Assembly: GCA_942159475.1 (NCBI GenBank)
Contig: OW804094.1
Span: 19,511,067 to 19,575,066, forward strand
DNA: 64,000 nucleotides
DNA from: Sthenelais limicola
Taxonomy: Eukaryota; Annelida; Polychaeta; Phyllodocida; Sigalionidae
Reading direction: 5' to 3'
Shown: positions 61,796-64,000 of the stretch, one piece after another
Layout of the letters: each line of letters starts with the position of its first letter
Position numbering within the stretch: position 1 is the first letter of the stretch
Translations under genes and position numbers: made by a program
Notes under the pieces: generated by a model
Databases searched by the model: none
The model's input: only the letters and a program-made list of their open reading frames with translations
What the model was told of the DNA's origin: nothing

Positions 61796-62037
61796 GGGAT
61801 CAGATTGCCTAGACATGTGCAATCGGCAGCTCTACACATTAAATTTGAGTAAATTCTGCTAAATTAGGCTAAGAAATGATTTATACTAGGTATATCTGAG
61901 TATATTCGGTATTGTGTTGATTCAAAGGACGTGTTTGGTTATGTTGAAGTGGGTTTTGAGTCTCATTTTTGTATCAAATTCGGGTTATTTGGGAGGGTTT
62001 CTGAATGTGAATTGTGAATTTTCTGGAAATATCACCC
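61796..62037 (+). mobile_element. MITE B
   Basis: GGGATCAGATTGCCTAGACA at left, CTGGAAATATCACCC at right. G-rich GGGGTAGGG words flank it on both sides. Confidence 0.78.
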
Positions 62038-62252
62038 ACATGGAGGTTAGGGGTAGGGTTGTATAGGGCGGGTGGGTAGGTGAGGGTGGAAGCTGTGTGT
62101 GTGCGGCGGGGGAAGAGGGACCTGAGGCGTTGGAGCTAGAAATCTGTGAAATAAAGGGTGCTGCACATAATATGGTTCTTCTACTAGATTGCAATACAGA
62201 AGCAATTCCTTACAAGATCGCAGGTGGCGATTCACTACCACTTGACCTTATA

Positions 62253-62489
62253 TGGGTCAAATTTTCAGAAAATGTACAATTGGCCTTTACCAATCCTCTC
62301 GAATAACCCACATTTAAGACAAACATCAGGTTCAAAATACAGTTGAACATAACCAGACAGATGTATTGAATGAATACAATACAGAATACACTCAGATATA
62401 CCTTGTATTCATCATCTTTCACTCTAATTTAGCAGAATTTGAGAGATGTGTAGAACTGTAGATTGTACATTTTCTGAAAATCTTACCCA
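62253..62489 (-). mobile_element. MITE B
   Basis: GGGTCAAATTTTCAGAAAAT at left, CTGAAAATCTTACCC at right. Confidence 0.85.
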
Positions 62490-62520
62490 TATAGCCCTAC
62501 TCCAGCCCAACACTCCAAGC

Positions 62521-62660
62521 AATAGGGGATTTGCATAGCTGCCATTTCTAATCTTGATTCGCATGGAATTATGAGACTAATTATACACTCTAAAACCCAT
62601 AGAAAACATGCCATGTTCAGCATGGACTATTTATCAATGCTCTAATATCCATATGGAAGT
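62521..62660. mobile_element. MITE C left half
   Basis: AATAGGGGATTTGCATAGCT through CATGTTCAGCATGGACTATT. Confidence 0.8.
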
Positions 62661-62982
62661 CGGTCCTGGGTATGACCATGAAGTGCCTTTCTGCCTCTTT
62701 TTCTCGGTCTCTGTCTCCCTTCTTCTCTATCTCTATTTCCTGGGTATGATCATAAACTGCCTCCCTCTCAGCTCTCCCGCCCTTGATTTAACCATCTTAA
62801 ATGTGTTGATAAGGGCGTAAAGCAACCAATTAATGACATCAGGTAATAATTCACAATGTTACGTAATGAGTGATAACATATAAAGGTGTAATTTATAGTT
62901 GTGACAATATGGAAGTCTGTCTATCCAATGTCATAATTTGCAGATTACTGTAAATCTGCCACTAATAATCAGGTAGAATATA

Positions 62983-63210
62983 AGGGTCAGATTTTCAGGA
63001 AATGTACGATTCAACTTCGCCAATCTTCTCAAATAACCCAAATTTCAGACGAAAATAAAGTGCATAATACAGTTCAACCTAACCAAACAGATTGCTAGAA
63101 TCAATGTAATGCCAAATATACTCAAATTTACCTAGTATTGACCAAACTTCAGTCTAATTTTGCAGAATTTACTTAATGTACCAATTGTACATTTTCGGAA
63201 AATCTGACCC
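62983..63210 (-). mobile_element. MITE B
   Basis: GGGTCAGATTTTCAGGAAAT at left, CGGAAAATCTGACCC at right. Confidence 0.85.
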
Positions 63211-64000
63211 ATGAATACGTTGTATGTGTGTATTACTTAGCTCATTCTGTCGCACCAATGTAGACTTGGTTTAGTATGGGAACTACCCTTCCAGTGAGTA
63301 ACAGTTATTTTTTTTCGGGGGTGGGACAGGGTGATGGGCTTTCAAACAATCCCATCCAGATACATTGCAAACCTTTTTTTTTTATTAAATTCATACTCGC
63401 CACTTCAAGTTATAACACTGGTGGAGAACCTGTCTCTTTCCTGGACATTACCTAAACATGTATTCAATAATCAATTAATCAACTAATTAAATTATAGACA
63501 AATTAATTGCAGCTTTAGCTATTGACATCATTAATCAATCTTGTCAGTGCCCCTTGGTGGGTTGGTGGGGGTAGTAGTAGGGGGTTAATGCTTATAATAA
63601 ATCAGTAGGCCAATACCTTTTTTTTAGGCCAATTACTTAAATGGACTGCCGTTTTTAGGTCTTGGCTGGCCGGTGATTGATTGGTTAGTTAAGGTAACAT
63701 GTATGATATGTTTCAGTAAAATGATTCACAAGTCAAAAAATCCAAAGTGTTTCATGCGCAAGATTATCATTTCAAATTTCAAGACAGTGTATTAAATATA
63801 TCTATGCATTTCTAAGCCCATCTTATATGATATCTAATAAGTATGTATACATGAATATGCTGGGAACAGAATGTTCACTGACTGTCAGTTTTTAATTTGT
63901 ACAAGTCATGTGAAATAGATAATATAATCAAGTAAATTTGTTATAGTTTCAGGTACTTCGGCGCAAAACAACAATGTCATTCACATTAATGATGACAGAG
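63211..64000. other. Right edge of window
   Basis: No gene recognised. A worn MITE A left end and interior piece lies at about 63700-63840 (TATGATATGTTTCAGTAAAATG). Confidence 0.45.

Overview
The window is invertebrate nuclear DNA: AT-rich, intron-containing genes and a very high load of short inverted-repeat transposons. There are no bacterial or viral features. ApeC, kringle, PAN and F-type lectin modules together, plus a minisatellite grown over an exon-intron boundary (a phenomenon I recall being described in amphioxus), suggest a marine invertebrate such as amphioxus. A lophotrochozoan is not excluded.

The left half (about 350 to 35,640, minus strand) is one 13-exon gene that I assembled by hand from splice sites and reading phase. 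Every junction keeps frame, giving a predicted 624-residue secreted protein: signal peptide, PAN/Apple, a Cys-rich module, ApeC, kringle and F-type lectin. A TATA/initiator promoter lies at about 35,600-35,640. Intron 1 is 15 kb and full of transposons. Every module is bounded by phase-1 introns.

Intron 9 (7,307-11,607) is almost filled by about 110 tandem copies of a 38/34-bp unit. The unit is the last 34 bases of the second kringle exon plus the first four bases of the intron, so every copy repeats a good 5' splice donor.

The right half (36-64 kb) is gene-poor. It has one intact class A GPCR in a single reading frame (51,046-52,338, plus strand) and, at 55,502-58,033, a tyrosine-recombinase (DIRS/PAT/Ngaro-type) retrotransposon on the minus strand. 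That element keeps its full split-direct-repeat layout but has lost the middle of its coding region.

The rest is repeats: MITE family A (about 30 copies or pieces, about 410 bp, TIR with TGAGTCA), family B (about 23 copies, about 240 bp, TIR beginning GGGTCAGATTTTC or GGGTGAAGTCGCC), family C (about 350 bp, TIR AATAGGGGATTTGCAT), family D (two copies, 29-bp TIR) and family E (one copy). There are also two tRNA-like SINE pieces, a TTAA-bounded 1.1-kb element, three long foldback hairpins and several purine/pyrimidine-skewed tandem arrays. Family letters are mine; no database was consulted.
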